Positions 36,324 through 48,336 of a DNA stretch of 64,000 bases are shown here, in pieces; positions within the stretch are counted from its first letter, which is position 1, and each line of letters opens with the position of its first letter. The notes under the pieces were generated by a model. The model made no database searches. It was not told where the DNA came from and saw only the letters and a program-made list of their open reading frames with translations. The stretch comes from Corallococcus sp. AS-1-6 (GTDB lineage Bacteria > Myxococcota > Myxococcia > Myxococcales > Myxococcaceae): NCBI RefSeq assembly GCF_020037015.1, contig NZ_JAIQDE010000009.1, positions 124,001 through 188,000 of the forward strand, in the 5' to 3' direction. The translations under genes were made by a program, and so were the position numbers.

Positions 36324-37249
36324 CGCACGGGCGCGGGCGGATCCTCCGGCGGCAGGGGGATGAACTCCGTCTCCGTGGGGACGGGCGCGAAGCGGCCCTC
36401 CTTCCAGTCCGCCTTGGCGGCCTCCAGGCGCTCCTTGGAGGACGACACGAAGTTCCAGAAGAGGTAGCGCGGGCCGTCCATGGGCTCGCCGCCCAGGAGC
36501 ATCATCCGCGCGGAGGACTGCGCGTTGAGGATGATCTCGCTGCCCGGCTTGAACACGAGCAGCTCGCCGGGCTGGAAGCGCGTGCCCTCCACCTCCAGGG
36601 TGCCCTCCACGAGGTACAGGCCGCGCTCCTCGTACTCGGAGGAGAGCTTCAGGCGGGAGCCCGCCTCCATCTTCGCGTCCCCGTAGAAGAGGTCGGAGTG
36701 GGCGCGCACGGGGGATTTGCCGCCGTGCATCTGGCCCGCGATGACGGTCAGGTGGACGCCCTCGCCGTCGATGACGGGGAGTGTGTCGGCGGGGTGGTGG
36801 ACGAAGGCGGGGGCGACCTCTTCATGCTGCTTGGGGAGGGCGACCCAGGCCTGGATGCCGAAGAGGCGGCCGCCGGCGGCGCGGGGTTCGGGGGCGGTGC
36901 GCTCGGAGTGGGCGATGCCCTGGCCGGCGGTCATCCAGTTCACGGCGCCGGGGCGGATGGGCTGCACGAAGCCCAGCGAGTCGCGGTGGAGGATTTCGCC
37001 CTGGAAGAGATAGGTGACGGTGGACAGGCCGATGTGCGGATGGGGGCGCACGTCCAGGCCGTGGCCGGGGTCGAAGTCCGCGGGGCCCATCTGGTCCAGG
37101 AAGATGAAGGGGCCGACCATGCGGCGGCGCGCGGAGGGCAGGGCGCGCCGGACATGGAAGCCATCGCCCAGGTCGCGCACGCGCGGGACGATGAGCGTCT
37201 CCAGGGAGGGCGGGGGCTCACGGCCCTGCAGGTCTTCTTCCCAGCTCAT
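36314..37249 (-). CDS. pirin family protein
   Basis: 311 residues of double cupin. The N-terminal cupin carries the metal histidines in [18 protein letters not shown] and the later [11 protein letters not shown] segment. The C-terminal cupin is a separate beta barrel with [13 protein letters not shown]. Pirins bind iron; some have quercetin dioxygenase activity and others act as redox-sensitive cofactors. The specific role is not inferable. The tail overlaps the DUF2378 gene by ten bases. Confidence 0.9.
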   Translation of the reverse strand: MSWEEDLQGREPPPSLETLIVPRVRDLGDGFHVRRALPSARRRMVGPFIFLDQMGPADFDPGHGLDVRPHPHIGLSTVTYLFQGEILHRDSLGFVQPIRPGAVNWMTAGQGIAHSERTAPEPRAAGGRLFGIQAWVALPKQHEEVAPAFVHHPADTLPVIDGEGVHLTVIAGQMHGGKSPVRAHSDLFYGDAKMEAGSRLKLSSEYEERGLYLVEGTLEVEGTRFQPGELLVFKPGSEIILNAQSSARMMLLGGEPMDGPRYLFWNFVSSSKERLEAAKADWKEGRFAPVPTETEFIPLPPEDPPAPVRYP

Positions 37250-37363
37250 GGTGTGGCTCCTTTTCCGAGGGGCGCAGTGTGCCCCGGTTCTGGCGGGAGT
37301 GCGCGGCCCACTTGCCGTGGAATGAGGCGCGATGTCGGGTGCCTGTACAGGGGCGGAACTGGC

Positions 37364-37990
37364 TCAGTGGACCGAGCCTGTGCGGGATTCGGGCACGACA
37401 GCGGCTTCGCGAAACATCACGTCGGACGGGCCCAGTGCCTCGATTGCTTCGACGAAGCGTTCGTTGACGAAGGTGAACGTCGTTCCGTTCGCGGGGCGGA
37501 AGATGTCCACATCGTGAGGGAGCACATCTCCGTCCAGCCAGGGCTCGGGCGAGATTCGTGCCTCGTACCCGCCGCATGTTGGGCACTTGGGGCCTGTCAG
37601 GACCGCGTCCCGGTGCAGAAGCCCGCGCAGGGGAAGCTCCAGCTCATACAGCACGACTCCTGAATCGAGCCCCTGCAACTCCGCGCGCACGGGAACGAGC
37701 CCTCGGATCCCCACGGTCTGGAGGTGCCGCGAAGCCTCCTGCGTGACCAGCACCTCCCAGCCGTAACGAGCGCTCAAGGGGCCGAAGGTTCCGCTCGCCG
37801 TGCCTCGAAGCGGGCCGAACTGCATGCCGGGTTCCGGACACAGACCGGCTGGGAGGAGCGGCTGCACATGGGACACAAGGCGAGCGTACTCCGCGTGGGG
37901 TTCGACACGTGGCTCTACAAGCAGGTCACGCTCGGGCAACGAGGATAGATCAACGCGGGGAAGCGCGAACTGGCCACTCCAGTCATGCAC
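37364..37990 (-). pseudogene. 5'-truncated SitI6-like double-CXXCG immunity protein
   Basis: 208 residues from GTG 37990. The body matches the myxobacterial double-CXXCG family (SitI6-type immunity): PRVDLSSLPE, FGPLRGTASGTFGPL, one CXXCG at C136-C139 (CPTCG), and a closing FVNERFVEAIEALGPSDVMFRE. The N-terminal part that normally carries the first CXXCG is missing; a TGA lies 14 codons before the GTG. No SitA-type toxin gene lies upstream. It is either a remnant or a shortened orphan immunity protein. Lower GC than the core genes. Confidence 0.68.
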
Positions 37991-38092
37991 GTTGATGCCC
38001 TTCGACTGTTGATAGGCACTGTGGACCCATCAAGTCCTGTTGTCGCTGGGGGCAATTGCGAGCAGGAACGTGGGGCGCATAGCCTCACGGAT

Positions 38093-38632
38093 ATGGAGGC
38101 GGTATGGGAAATCGTTGCTACGGAACTCGTAGCCGGATGTGCCACATCGTACCGGCCTCAAATGGAAACCCTGGCAGGTCTTCCTGGGCTCGGCATTCTC
38201 GTTGAGAAGATTCCCATCAATGCAGGCGTGACTCGAGCCGACGTTGTTGTCATGGCGGAACTCGCTCTCCGGCGGGCAGGAATTCGAGTCCTCACAGACG
38301 AAGAGGTCGTCAAATCAGTTGCTAGTGCGTACCTGCACATTGCCGTGGATGTCGGTGCCCTCGGCAGGCCGACGGACCTCAGACTTTACAATGGGAAACG
38401 AGCATACGGCGTCGTCACCTGGGAAACCGGCGGCCAGTACGGAGCTGTCCCTAACCGTGAGATAGAGTCAGTTGTTCGCATGGCGCTCGCACCTATGCTC
38501 GACAGAGTCTGCAATGACTTCCTGAAGGCAAATCCGCCGCCCCTTCCCGCCGCGCGGCCTGCGCCAAAGCGCCGAGACCCTGAGATTGAAGAAGTTGATC
38601 CACAGTCCGTGAGTGATTCGATGCCCCTGTGA
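38093..38632 (+). CDS. protein of unknown function in low-GC patch
   Basis: 179 residues from ATG 38093; the frame is open back to 37985. It reads like a small alpha/beta domain (VVVMAELALRRAGIRVLTDEE, then LRLYNGKRAYGVVTWE) with a Pro-rich, acidic tail (NPPPLPAARPAPKRRDPEIEE). An LVAGC sequence at residues 12-16 looks like a lipobox, but the preceding residues are acidic, not hydrophobic. A degenerate signal peptide or an N-terminal frameshift is therefore possible. Codon use is less GC-biased than in the neighbours. Confidence 0.6.
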   Translation: MEAVWEIVATELVAGCATSYRPQMETLAGLPGLGILVEKIPINAGVTRADVVVMAELALRRAGIRVLTDEEVVKSVASAYLHIAVDVGALGRPTDLRLYNGKRAYGVVTWETGGQYGAVPNREIESVVRMALAPMLDRVCNDFLKANPPPLPAARPAPKRRDPEIEEVDPQSVSDSMPL

Positions 38633-38699
38633 GCGATGCATGTACTGGTGCACTTGGCACGTTGCCGTTCGAGCCCACTTCCTTCTCGACTCTTCGTAG

Positions 38700-39254
38700 C
38701 TACGTTCCCTCATAGGTCGCTCTCAGGTCTTCCATCCTCACGAAGTAGCGCCGGGGCCACGACGCGGCCTCTGGCTCGGTGCGAATGAGGGCTGTGTAGT
38801 CATGTGCCTCGTAGAACGCCGCTGCGTGCGCGTTCTTCGCGTCCACGACGACGACGAGCCCTCCAATGTCCGTGTTGACGCGCAAGGCCCTGCGGTGGGC
38901 GTCATCGAGCAGATGCTCCCCGATGCCCATGCCCTTGCACCGCTCGTCGCGCGCAAGGCGCCCGATGAGGATGGCGCGGACCGGATAGTCCGGTAGCCGC
39001 CGGATGACGGGCGCAGGCAGGTTGCTGCGCTCCAGTTGGATCCAGGTGAGTGTGTAGAAGCCCAGCACCCAGGGCAGCTCAGGCCGTCCGTCGGGCCGGT
39101 GGAGCACCCAGGTCCGGTTCTCCTCGCGGCGCCCCTGCTGCGTAGCCTGTTGTTGGAAGAAGCGAGTGAGCGCCTCCTCCTCACAGCGGAAACCACTGGC
39201 AGCGTCCTTGCTGGTGATGGCGGTGAGCTCGGGAAACATCAGGGAGACCGTCAT
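38700..39254 (-). CDS. GNAT acetyltransferase toxin of a toxin-antitoxin pair
   Basis: 184 residues. GNAT fold with the acetyl-CoA loop in LARDERCKGMGIGEHLL and a C-terminal YEAHDYTAL segment. The order matches GNAT toxins of the TacT/AtaT group, which acetylate aminoacyl-tRNA and stop translation. The gene lies 30 bases after a small gene with the matching antitoxin tail, so the pair is a type II toxin-antitoxin operon. Target tRNA is unknown. Confidence 0.85.
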   Translation of the reverse strand: MTVSLMFPELTAITSKDAASGFRCEEEALTRFFQQQATQQGRREENRTWVLHRPDGRPELPWVLGFYTLTWIQLERSNLPAPVIRRLPDYPVRAILIGRLARDERCKGMGIGEHLLDDAHRRALRVNTDIGGLVVVVDAKNAHAAAFYEAHDYTALIRTEPEAASWPRRYFVRMEDLRATYEGT

Positions 39255-39284
39255 GACGGCACCCCCTTTCGTTTCTCCAAAACG

Positions 39285-39644
39285 TTAGCGGGCCTTCTTG
39301 CGCGCAAGCTTCCGAAGCCGGGGCAGCGGCTTCGCGGGCTTCTCCAACGCTTCCACGAGCCGGTCGAAGTCACTGTCGGGCAGCACGACGCGGCCTTCCT
39401 CTCGGGCGTTCCATTCCAGCCGGGTGAGGGATGGTGAGCTGTACTCAGCAAGCACCTGATGCTTCTCGTCCACGAAGGCGATGCGGCGGCCCAGGCTCGC
39501 CTCGAGCACGGCCTTGGCGAAGAAGCCCAACGCCTCCTTGATGACCTCGGTGTTGTCGATCTGGAGCTTGCTCCGAAGTTGCTCAAGCTGGGTTCCATAG
39601 GGCGCAGGAAGCGTTGCCTGCAGGCGGTAGGAGGAAGTCGTCAT
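39285..39644 (-). CDS. RHH-like antitoxin of the GNAT pair
   Basis: 119 residues from ATG 39644 (GGAG upstream). The N-terminal half looks like a ribbon-helix-helix DNA-binding domain (SYRLQATLP strand, LRSKLQIDNTEVIKEALGFFAKAV helices). The C-terminal DSDFDRLVEALEKPAKPLPRL segment is the typical toxin-wrapping tail of DUF1778-type antitoxins, followed by a basic RKLARKKAR end. It should neutralise the downstream GNAT and repress its own promoter, where a long palindrome is found. Confidence 0.78.
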   Translation of the reverse strand: MTTSSYRLQATLPAPYGTQLEQLRSKLQIDNTEVIKEALGFFAKAVLEASLGRRIAFVDEKHQVLAEYSSPSLTRLEWNAREEGRVVLPDSDFDRLVEALEKPAKPLPRLRKLARKKAR

Positions 39645-39722
39645 GGCGGGCACTCCGTTGCCAACGGCTTGAGGGGAGCAGGGTCTCTTCCGCGAGGGCA
39701 TTGATGTGCGAACGGATGCCCA

Positions 39723-39766
39723 CTGGAAATTCAGTAGAAATCTACTGACATTCCAGCCGCTTTCAA
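39723..39766 (-). promoter_or_regulatory. toxin-antitoxin promoter with overlapping palindromic operator
   Basis: On the minus strand TTGAAA (39766-39761), 16 bases, and TAGATT (39744-39739) form a good promoter. Over its -10 lies a long inverted repeat: CTGGAA-AT-TCAGTAGA-AA-TCTACTGA-CA-TTCCAG (39723-39756), with 14 of 17 positions per arm complementary. Repressor binding would block the promoter, the usual autoregulation of RHH antitoxins. The antitoxin ATG is about 80 bases downstream. Confidence 0.65.
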
Positions 39767-40001
39767 TCCGCCACCAGGGTCATGCACGGAACCGGGCGGC
39801 ACCGTGATGCGGTGTCCTGTGGCGAGGTGATAACTGCCCGCCTGGGTGCCCTGCGTCCTGCTGGGGAGACGAATCCGTCGACGGTTCGGGGGTATACGCG
39901 GGCCCTCCGACATCCCCCTGACCTGGGGGCAGGAGAGGGCACCGGGCGTCCGTTGACGGCGCGCTGTACCTGTGTTCAGGCTGGCTGTCTGGGAGCCCGC
40001 C
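39767..40001. other. leader of the Lhr helicase gene
   Basis: 235 bases between the toxin-antitoxin promoter and the helicase gene; no ORF with protein character. TTGACG at 39953-39958 with CAGGCT 18 bases later (39977-39982) is a weak promoter candidate for the helicase. The GC content rises back to the core level here. Confidence 0.35.
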
Positions 40002-44348
<4,347 letters not shown>

Positions 44349-44376
44349 CCCGCGCAGGACCGGGGCCGCTCGCGGC

Positions 44377-44655
44377 TTGAAGGCAGTTGGGGCGCAAGGG
44401 TGGAGTAACGCCCATGAGCCCCAGCATCCGGCACGGAAGACCTATGTCGTCTCCGAGGATGCACGGGGTGTTGGCACGGCGGAGGGGGCCGGCACTGGCG
44501 GCTCCGGCGCGGAGGCCTACTGCGGAGAAGTGCAGAAACAGTGCTTCGAGAAGTGTTGGAGGCGGAAACCTTCTATCTCCAGCATTCCGAAAAACTCGGC
44601 GATGCATCATCAGCACTGCACCACGCAGTGCCTCAAGGAAAGGCGTCGCCCTTGA
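44377..44655 (+). CDS. small Cys-rich ORF, possible C-terminal remnant of a toxin
   Basis: 92 residues if started at TTG 44377; the frame is open from 44344, so the N-terminus is not defined. After a Gly-rich linker (GAGTGGSGAEAYC) it has C49, C56, C60 then C81 and C85, in the pattern YC-x6-C-x3-CW ... H-x2-HC-x3-C. The stop overlaps the next gene by TTGA. The look is of the short C-terminal domain of a polymorphic toxin whose carrier part has been lost. It could also be a free-standing peptide. Family not firmly recognised. Confidence 0.5.
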   Translation: MKAVGAQGWSNAHEPQHPARKTYVVSEDARGVGTAEGAGTGGSGAEAYCGEVQKQCFEKCWRRKPSISSIPKNSAMHHQHCTTQCLKERRRP

Positions 44656-45035
44656 GCCAGAATCCAGAAGTCAAAGTGGAGGATGTCCTCGAAGTTCTAG
44701 GGGCCGCGATGGAGCAGGCTCCCAAGGGCTCTCGAGAGTGGAAGGCGTTCGAAGCCGCTGCGTTCTGTCTGCTGTATGTTCAGGAACACGACAAGCTGGA
44801 GGACTTCGCGCACTACTACCGCGAACGCCTCGACCCCAACTTCAAGATCAAGGTCGAACGGGACTTCGGTACGCGAGCTGAAGCAGAGGTGTGGCTCAAG
44901 AGCGGCGAGGCCCTCCACCGCATGCAAATCCGCATCGACGGCAAGGGCTTCCTCGTGGTCCAGCTCCCAGGGCGGCTCACCCTGATGAACAACCCATTGC
45001 CCGAAGAACTCGGTACGGATGACTCCGAGGACTGA
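44652..45035 (+). CDS. small acidic protein coupled to the Cys-rich ORF, possible immunity protein
   Basis: 127 residues from TTG 44652, chosen because AAGGAAAGG lies eight bases upstream and the TTG overlaps the previous stop (TTGA). An ATG at 44541 would give 164 residues but runs through the neighbour. The protein has a helical N-terminal half (EDVLEVLGAAMEQAPKGSRE) and an alpha/beta C-terminus (FGTRAEAEVWLKSGEALH then GKGFLVVQLPG). It resembles immunity-type proteins of myxobacteria in size and charge; function is inference. Confidence 0.6.
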   Translation: MSQNPEVKVEDVLEVLGAAMEQAPKGSREWKAFEAAAFCLLYVQEHDKLEDFAHYYRERLDPNFKIKVERDFGTRAEAEVWLKSGEALHRMQIRIDGKGFLVVQLPGRLTLMNNPLPEELGTDDSED

Positions 45036-45053
45036 CCCACGCAGGAGGTAGCG

Positions 45054-46199
45054 GTGATTCGATTCGGACCGTGGAGCACGACCCTGGGACTGGCCGCGGG
45101 CTTTGGCGCGCTCGTCTCCGTGCTGCTCCTGACGGCTTCCGGGAACCGCCCGGCGAACCGGCTCCTGGCCGCGTTGCTGGGCGTCTCCGTGCTGCGGCTG
45201 ATGCCCTATGTCCTGGGCTTCGCGGGCTTCTATGACGCGTATCCCTGGCTGTCCTTCGCGCCGTTCGACCTGGGCCTCGCGACCGGGCCGCTGCTCTATC
45301 TCTATGTCCGTCGCCTCGTGACGCCCACGCTGCCCGCTCGCGCGTGGCGGCACTTCGTTCCCGCCGGCGTCATGCTCGGCTACACGCTGTGCGCGTTCGC
45401 GCTGCCCCTGACGTGGAAGTCGCGCTGGAACGACTCCGTCCATGAGCCGTGGATCGCTCCCGTCGAATCCGCCGCGAACATGCTCTCGCTCGCGGCGTAC
45501 CTGGTGGCCTCCGTCCGCTTCCACGGCCGCTACCAGCGCTGGCTCCTGGAGCACGTCAGCGACCGGGACTCGCATCGCCAGCCATGGATCACGACCGTGC
45601 TCGTGTCGCTGGAGCTGGGGTGGACCGCGACCGTGGGCTTCGCGTTCGTGGACCGGTTCCTGACGCCCCTCAGCTACTACGACCGCTTCCCCCAATACCT
45701 GCTCTTCGCGGCCATCGTCCTGGGGCTGGGGCTGGAGGGCTGGCGCCATGCCGGACATCGCTTCCCCCAGTGGGCGCTCCGCGCCGACGGCGCCCCCGCA
45801 CCGGACCGCGACTGGGCCGCCCTGGCCGCTGGATGGGAGGCCCGCATCCAGAGCGCGGGCTGGTGGCGCGAGCCGGGCCTCACCCTCTCCGATGTCGCCC
45901 GCCGCCTGGGCACCAACGAGAGCTATGCGTCGCGCGCCTTCAACCGGGGACTGGGCCGCAACTTCAACACCGTCATCAACGCCATGCGCGTGGCCGCCGT
46001 GCAGCAGCGGCTGGCCTCCGATGACCCGACACCGCTGCTGACGATGGCGCTGGAGGCGGGCTTCGCCTCCAAGGCCAGCTTCAATCGCATCTTCCGCGAA
46101 CACACCGGCCTCAGCCCCTCCGCGTGGCGGACGGCTCAACAAACGAAAAACCGCGCGCCTCCAGGACTTGAGACGACGGAGGGGGATGTGCCGGCGTAG
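45054..46199 (+). CDS. AraC-family regulator with multi-pass membrane N-terminus
   Basis: 381 residues from GTG 45054 (AGGAGG upstream). The first 230 residues contain about six or seven hydrophobic segments (for example LGLAAGFGALVSVLLL and YLLFAAIVLGLGLEG). The last 110 residues are an AraC DNA-binding domain with two helix-turn-helix units (LTLSDVARRLGTNESYASRAF and LLTMALEAGFASKASFNRIF). This is the membrane-bound AraC architecture. It probably senses an envelope signal and may control the next gene, which it overlaps. Confidence 0.88.
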   Translation: MIRFGPWSTTLGLAAGFGALVSVLLLTASGNRPANRLLAALLGVSVLRLMPYVLGFAGFYDAYPWLSFAPFDLGLATGPLLYLYVRRLVTPTLPARAWRHFVPAGVMLGYTLCAFALPLTWKSRWNDSVHEPWIAPVESAANMLSLAAYLVASVRFHGRYQRWLLEHVSDRDSHRQPWITTVLVSLELGWTATVGFAFVDRFLTPLSYYDRFPQYLLFAAIVLGLGLEGWRHAGHRFPQWALRADGAPAPDRDWAALAAGWEARIQSAGWWREPGLTLSDVARRLGTNESYASRAFNRGLGRNFNTVINAMRVAAVQQRLASDDPTPLLTMALEAGFASKASFNRIFREHTGLSPSAWRTAQQTKNRAPPGLETTEGDVPA

Positions 46200-48129
46200 C
46201 TCTCCGGCCATGCTGCTGCCCGCGCTGGCCCTGACGCTGCTCCTCGCCGTCCCTCCGCCTCCCTCCATCACCCTGGACGCGACGAAGGCGCGTGCCGACG
46301 TCGCGCTCCTGCGCCGGGCGCTGGAGACCCTCCATCCGGGCCTCCACCGCTACCGCGACAAGGCCGGTACGCAGGCCGCGTTCGCCCGCCTGGAGGCGGC
46401 GGCGTCACGTCCCATCACCGACCTCGCGCTGTGGCGGGAGGTCTCGCTGTTGCTCGCCGGAATCCACTGCGACCACACCAAGGCGGAGCTTCCAGAAGCG
46501 CTGGAGGCGTGGCGCCGCGCCCAACCCACGCACCTGCCGCTGCGCTTCAAGCTCATCGAAGGACGGATGATCGTCGTGTCGAACGACGGTCAGCCCGGAG
46601 CCCCGCCTCCCGGCTCGGAGCTCGTCGCCATCAACGGCCTGCCCGTGCCCCGCGTGTTGCCCACCCTGGGCCGCACCGTCGCCTACGACGGGAGCACCGA
46701 CCAGGCCATCGCCGCGAAGCTGGCGTCGGACAGCGACCTCATGGGCGATGACTTCAACGAAGCCTGGCCCGCCTTCCACGGGTTCCCCTCGCGCTGGGAG
46801 CTCGATTGGAAGCGCCCGGGAGAGCGCCAGCCCACGCACGTCGCCCTGGAGCCCATCCCGTTCACGCGGTGGACCTCGCTGGCCTGGCCGGGGAGCCCCT
46901 ACCGCGACGAGTTCTACAAGGCCCTCCATTGGCGGCTCGACGGCAGGGTCGCCACGTTGCGCATCGACACCTTCGTGAACTACCGCAACCCCGTGCACCC
47001 CGAGGCCTTCCTGGGCGCCTTCTTCAAGACGCTGAAGGCCCGAGGCGTGGAGCACCTCGTGCTCGACCTGAGGGAGAGCGGAGGCGGTTCGGATGAGGTG
47101 GCGGTCGCGCTGCTGCGCCACCTGCTCCCGGAGCCCTTCGTCTGGTTGAAGCCCGCGCGGCTCAAGGCCATCCGCTACGGAGACCTTCCCCAGCACATCG
47201 AGAGCTGGGGCAACCGGCAGGAGCTCTTCGAGCCGCCCCTGGAAGACTTCCGCCGCATGAAGGACGGCACGTGGGAACGCTTGCCCCCGCCGGACGAGGC
47301 CGCGAGGCAGCCTCGGGAGCCCTCACCGGACCGCTTCACCGGAAGGCTGACGGTCCTCACCGGCCCCATGAACGCCTCGGGCGCGACGATGGCGATCGCG
47401 CACCTGAAGGAGCGCGGGGGCGCGCGGCTCGTGGGGGAGGAGAGCGCCGGCAGCGCGGAGGGCCCCACGGCGGGCCGCATCTTCCTCCTGACGCTGCCCC
47501 ACGGCGGCGTGCGGATCCGCATCCCCATTGCCTGGAACCGGACGAACATCGAGCACTTCGTCGCGGGCCGAGGCGTCCCCGTGGACGAGACCGTCATCCC
47601 CACGCTCCTCGACTTCGAGGCGGGACGGGACCGCGTGGCCGAAGTCGCGAGGGCCCCCGCGCCGCCCGCCGTCCCCTCCCTGGCCTCCGCGCTGGCGGGC
47701 GACTGGAGCGGCACGCTCGACTACCGCGACTTCGGAAGCGACCGGCGCGTCGTCCTCCCCACGCTCCTCACCGTGACAGGGGAGGGGGAGGAGGCCCGCC
47801 TCGCCTTCACCTTCGACGACGGCCCCGGCAAGACGGTCCGCGCATCGCCGGTCCTGCGGATCCGCGCGGGGCTCGAAAGTGAAGAGGGGCGCTCCACCGA
47901 ACGGATGCGCATCCTCGAACGCCGTGGAGGCCGCGACGCCCGCGAGCTGACCCTGGTGGCGGAGGGGACGGGGCACGAGAACGGAGCCCCTGTCGAAGTG
48001 CGCACGGTCCTGACCCGCCGCGGTGACGCCCTCTCGCTCAGCCGGCTCACGCGTCGCCCCGGGGAGCCGTTCCTGCTCCGCCACGTGTACCGGCTGGCGC
48101 CCCAGGAACCCCCTCCCCAAGGTCCGTGA
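46186..48129 (+). CDS. exported S41-family peptidase
   Basis: 647 residues from ATG 46186; TTG 46168 and ATG 46210 are alternatives, none with an ideal ribosome site. A hydrophobic segment (MLLPALALTLLLAV) is a signal peptide. The tail-specific protease domain has VLDLRESGGGSDEVA and the nucleophile serine in NASGATMAI (about 400), followed by GEESAGSAEGP. Family members cleave C-terminal or misfolded proteins; some are involved in self-resistance. The C-terminal 130 residues form an extra beta domain. It overlaps the AraC gene. Confidence 0.86.
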   Translation: MCRRSSPAMLLPALALTLLLAVPPPPSITLDATKARADVALLRRALETLHPGLHRYRDKAGTQAAFARLEAAASRPITDLALWREVSLLLAGIHCDHTKAELPEALEAWRRAQPTHLPLRFKLIEGRMIVVSNDGQPGAPPPGSELVAINGLPVPRVLPTLGRTVAYDGSTDQAIAAKLASDSDLMGDDFNEAWPAFHGFPSRWELDWKRPGERQPTHVALEPIPFTRWTSLAWPGSPYRDEFYKALHWRLDGRVATLRIDTFVNYRNPVHPEAFLGAFFKTLKARGVEHLVLDLRESGGGSDEVAVALLRHLLPEPFVWLKPARLKAIRYGDLPQHIESWGNRQELFEPPLEDFRRMKDGTWERLPPPDEAARQPREPSPDRFTGRLTVLTGPMNASGATMAIAHLKERGGARLVGEESAGSAEGPTAGRIFLLTLPHGGVRIRIPIAWNRTNIEHFVAGRGVPVDETVIPTLLDFEAGRDRVAEVARAPAPPAVPSLASALAGDWSGTLDYRDFGSDRRVVLPTLLTVTGEGEEARLAFTFDDGPGKTVRASPVLRIRAGLESEEGRSTERMRILERRGGRDARELTLVAEGTGHENGAPVEVRTVLTRRGDALSLSRLTRRPGEPFLLRHVYRLAPQEPPPQGP

Positions 48130-48165
48130 CGGACTGCGTCAGGAGCAGGGCCGAGACCGGAGAAG

Positions 48166-48188
48166 CCGTCAGGGGGCTGGCCTGACGG
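48166..48188 (+). terminator. hairpin after the S41 peptidase gene
   Basis: CCGTCAGG (48166-48173) pairs exactly with CCTGACGG (48181-48188) around a seven-base loop, 37 bases after the stop. The same bases also contain a TGG-N9-TTGC sequence that would fit a sigma-54 promoter (48178-48192); the hairpin is the simpler reading. Confidence 0.45.
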
Positions 48189-48275
48189 TTGCCGCCCAAA
48201 GCACTCCTGTCCGAACATCTGAGACTAAAGTGTCGGAATTTAGAGTTGATTGGTCGTTAAATATGTCATCGCTGA

Positions 48276-48304
48276 TTGAAACTAGCCCAGTCCGGACCTA
48301 CACT
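48276..48304 (+). promoter_or_regulatory. sigma-70-type promoter of amt
   Basis: TTGAAA (48276-48281), a 17-base spacer and TACACT (48299-48304) in an unusually AT-rich leader. Transcription would start near 48311, about 26 bases before the amt ATG. Short ATTTA/TAAAT arms (48238-48242, 48258-48262) just upstream could be a regulator site. Confidence 0.55.
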
Positions 48305-48336
48305 GCGTTGCGTCAGCTCTCTGGAGAGGTGCGGCG

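Noticed and set aside
38104-38140. Lipoprotein signal in the 38093 protein (LVAGC)
   Set aside because: The preceding residues are acidic and too short for a signal peptide.
44541-44651. ATG start at 44541 for the small acidic protein
   Set aside because: It would overlap the Cys-rich ORF by over 100 bases; TTG 44652 has a ribosome site and a clean TTGA overlap.
48178-48192. Sigma-54 promoter called outright before amt
   Set aside because: Spacing fits GG-N10-GC but the bases are part of a perfect hairpin after the previous gene; kept only as a possibility in the findings.
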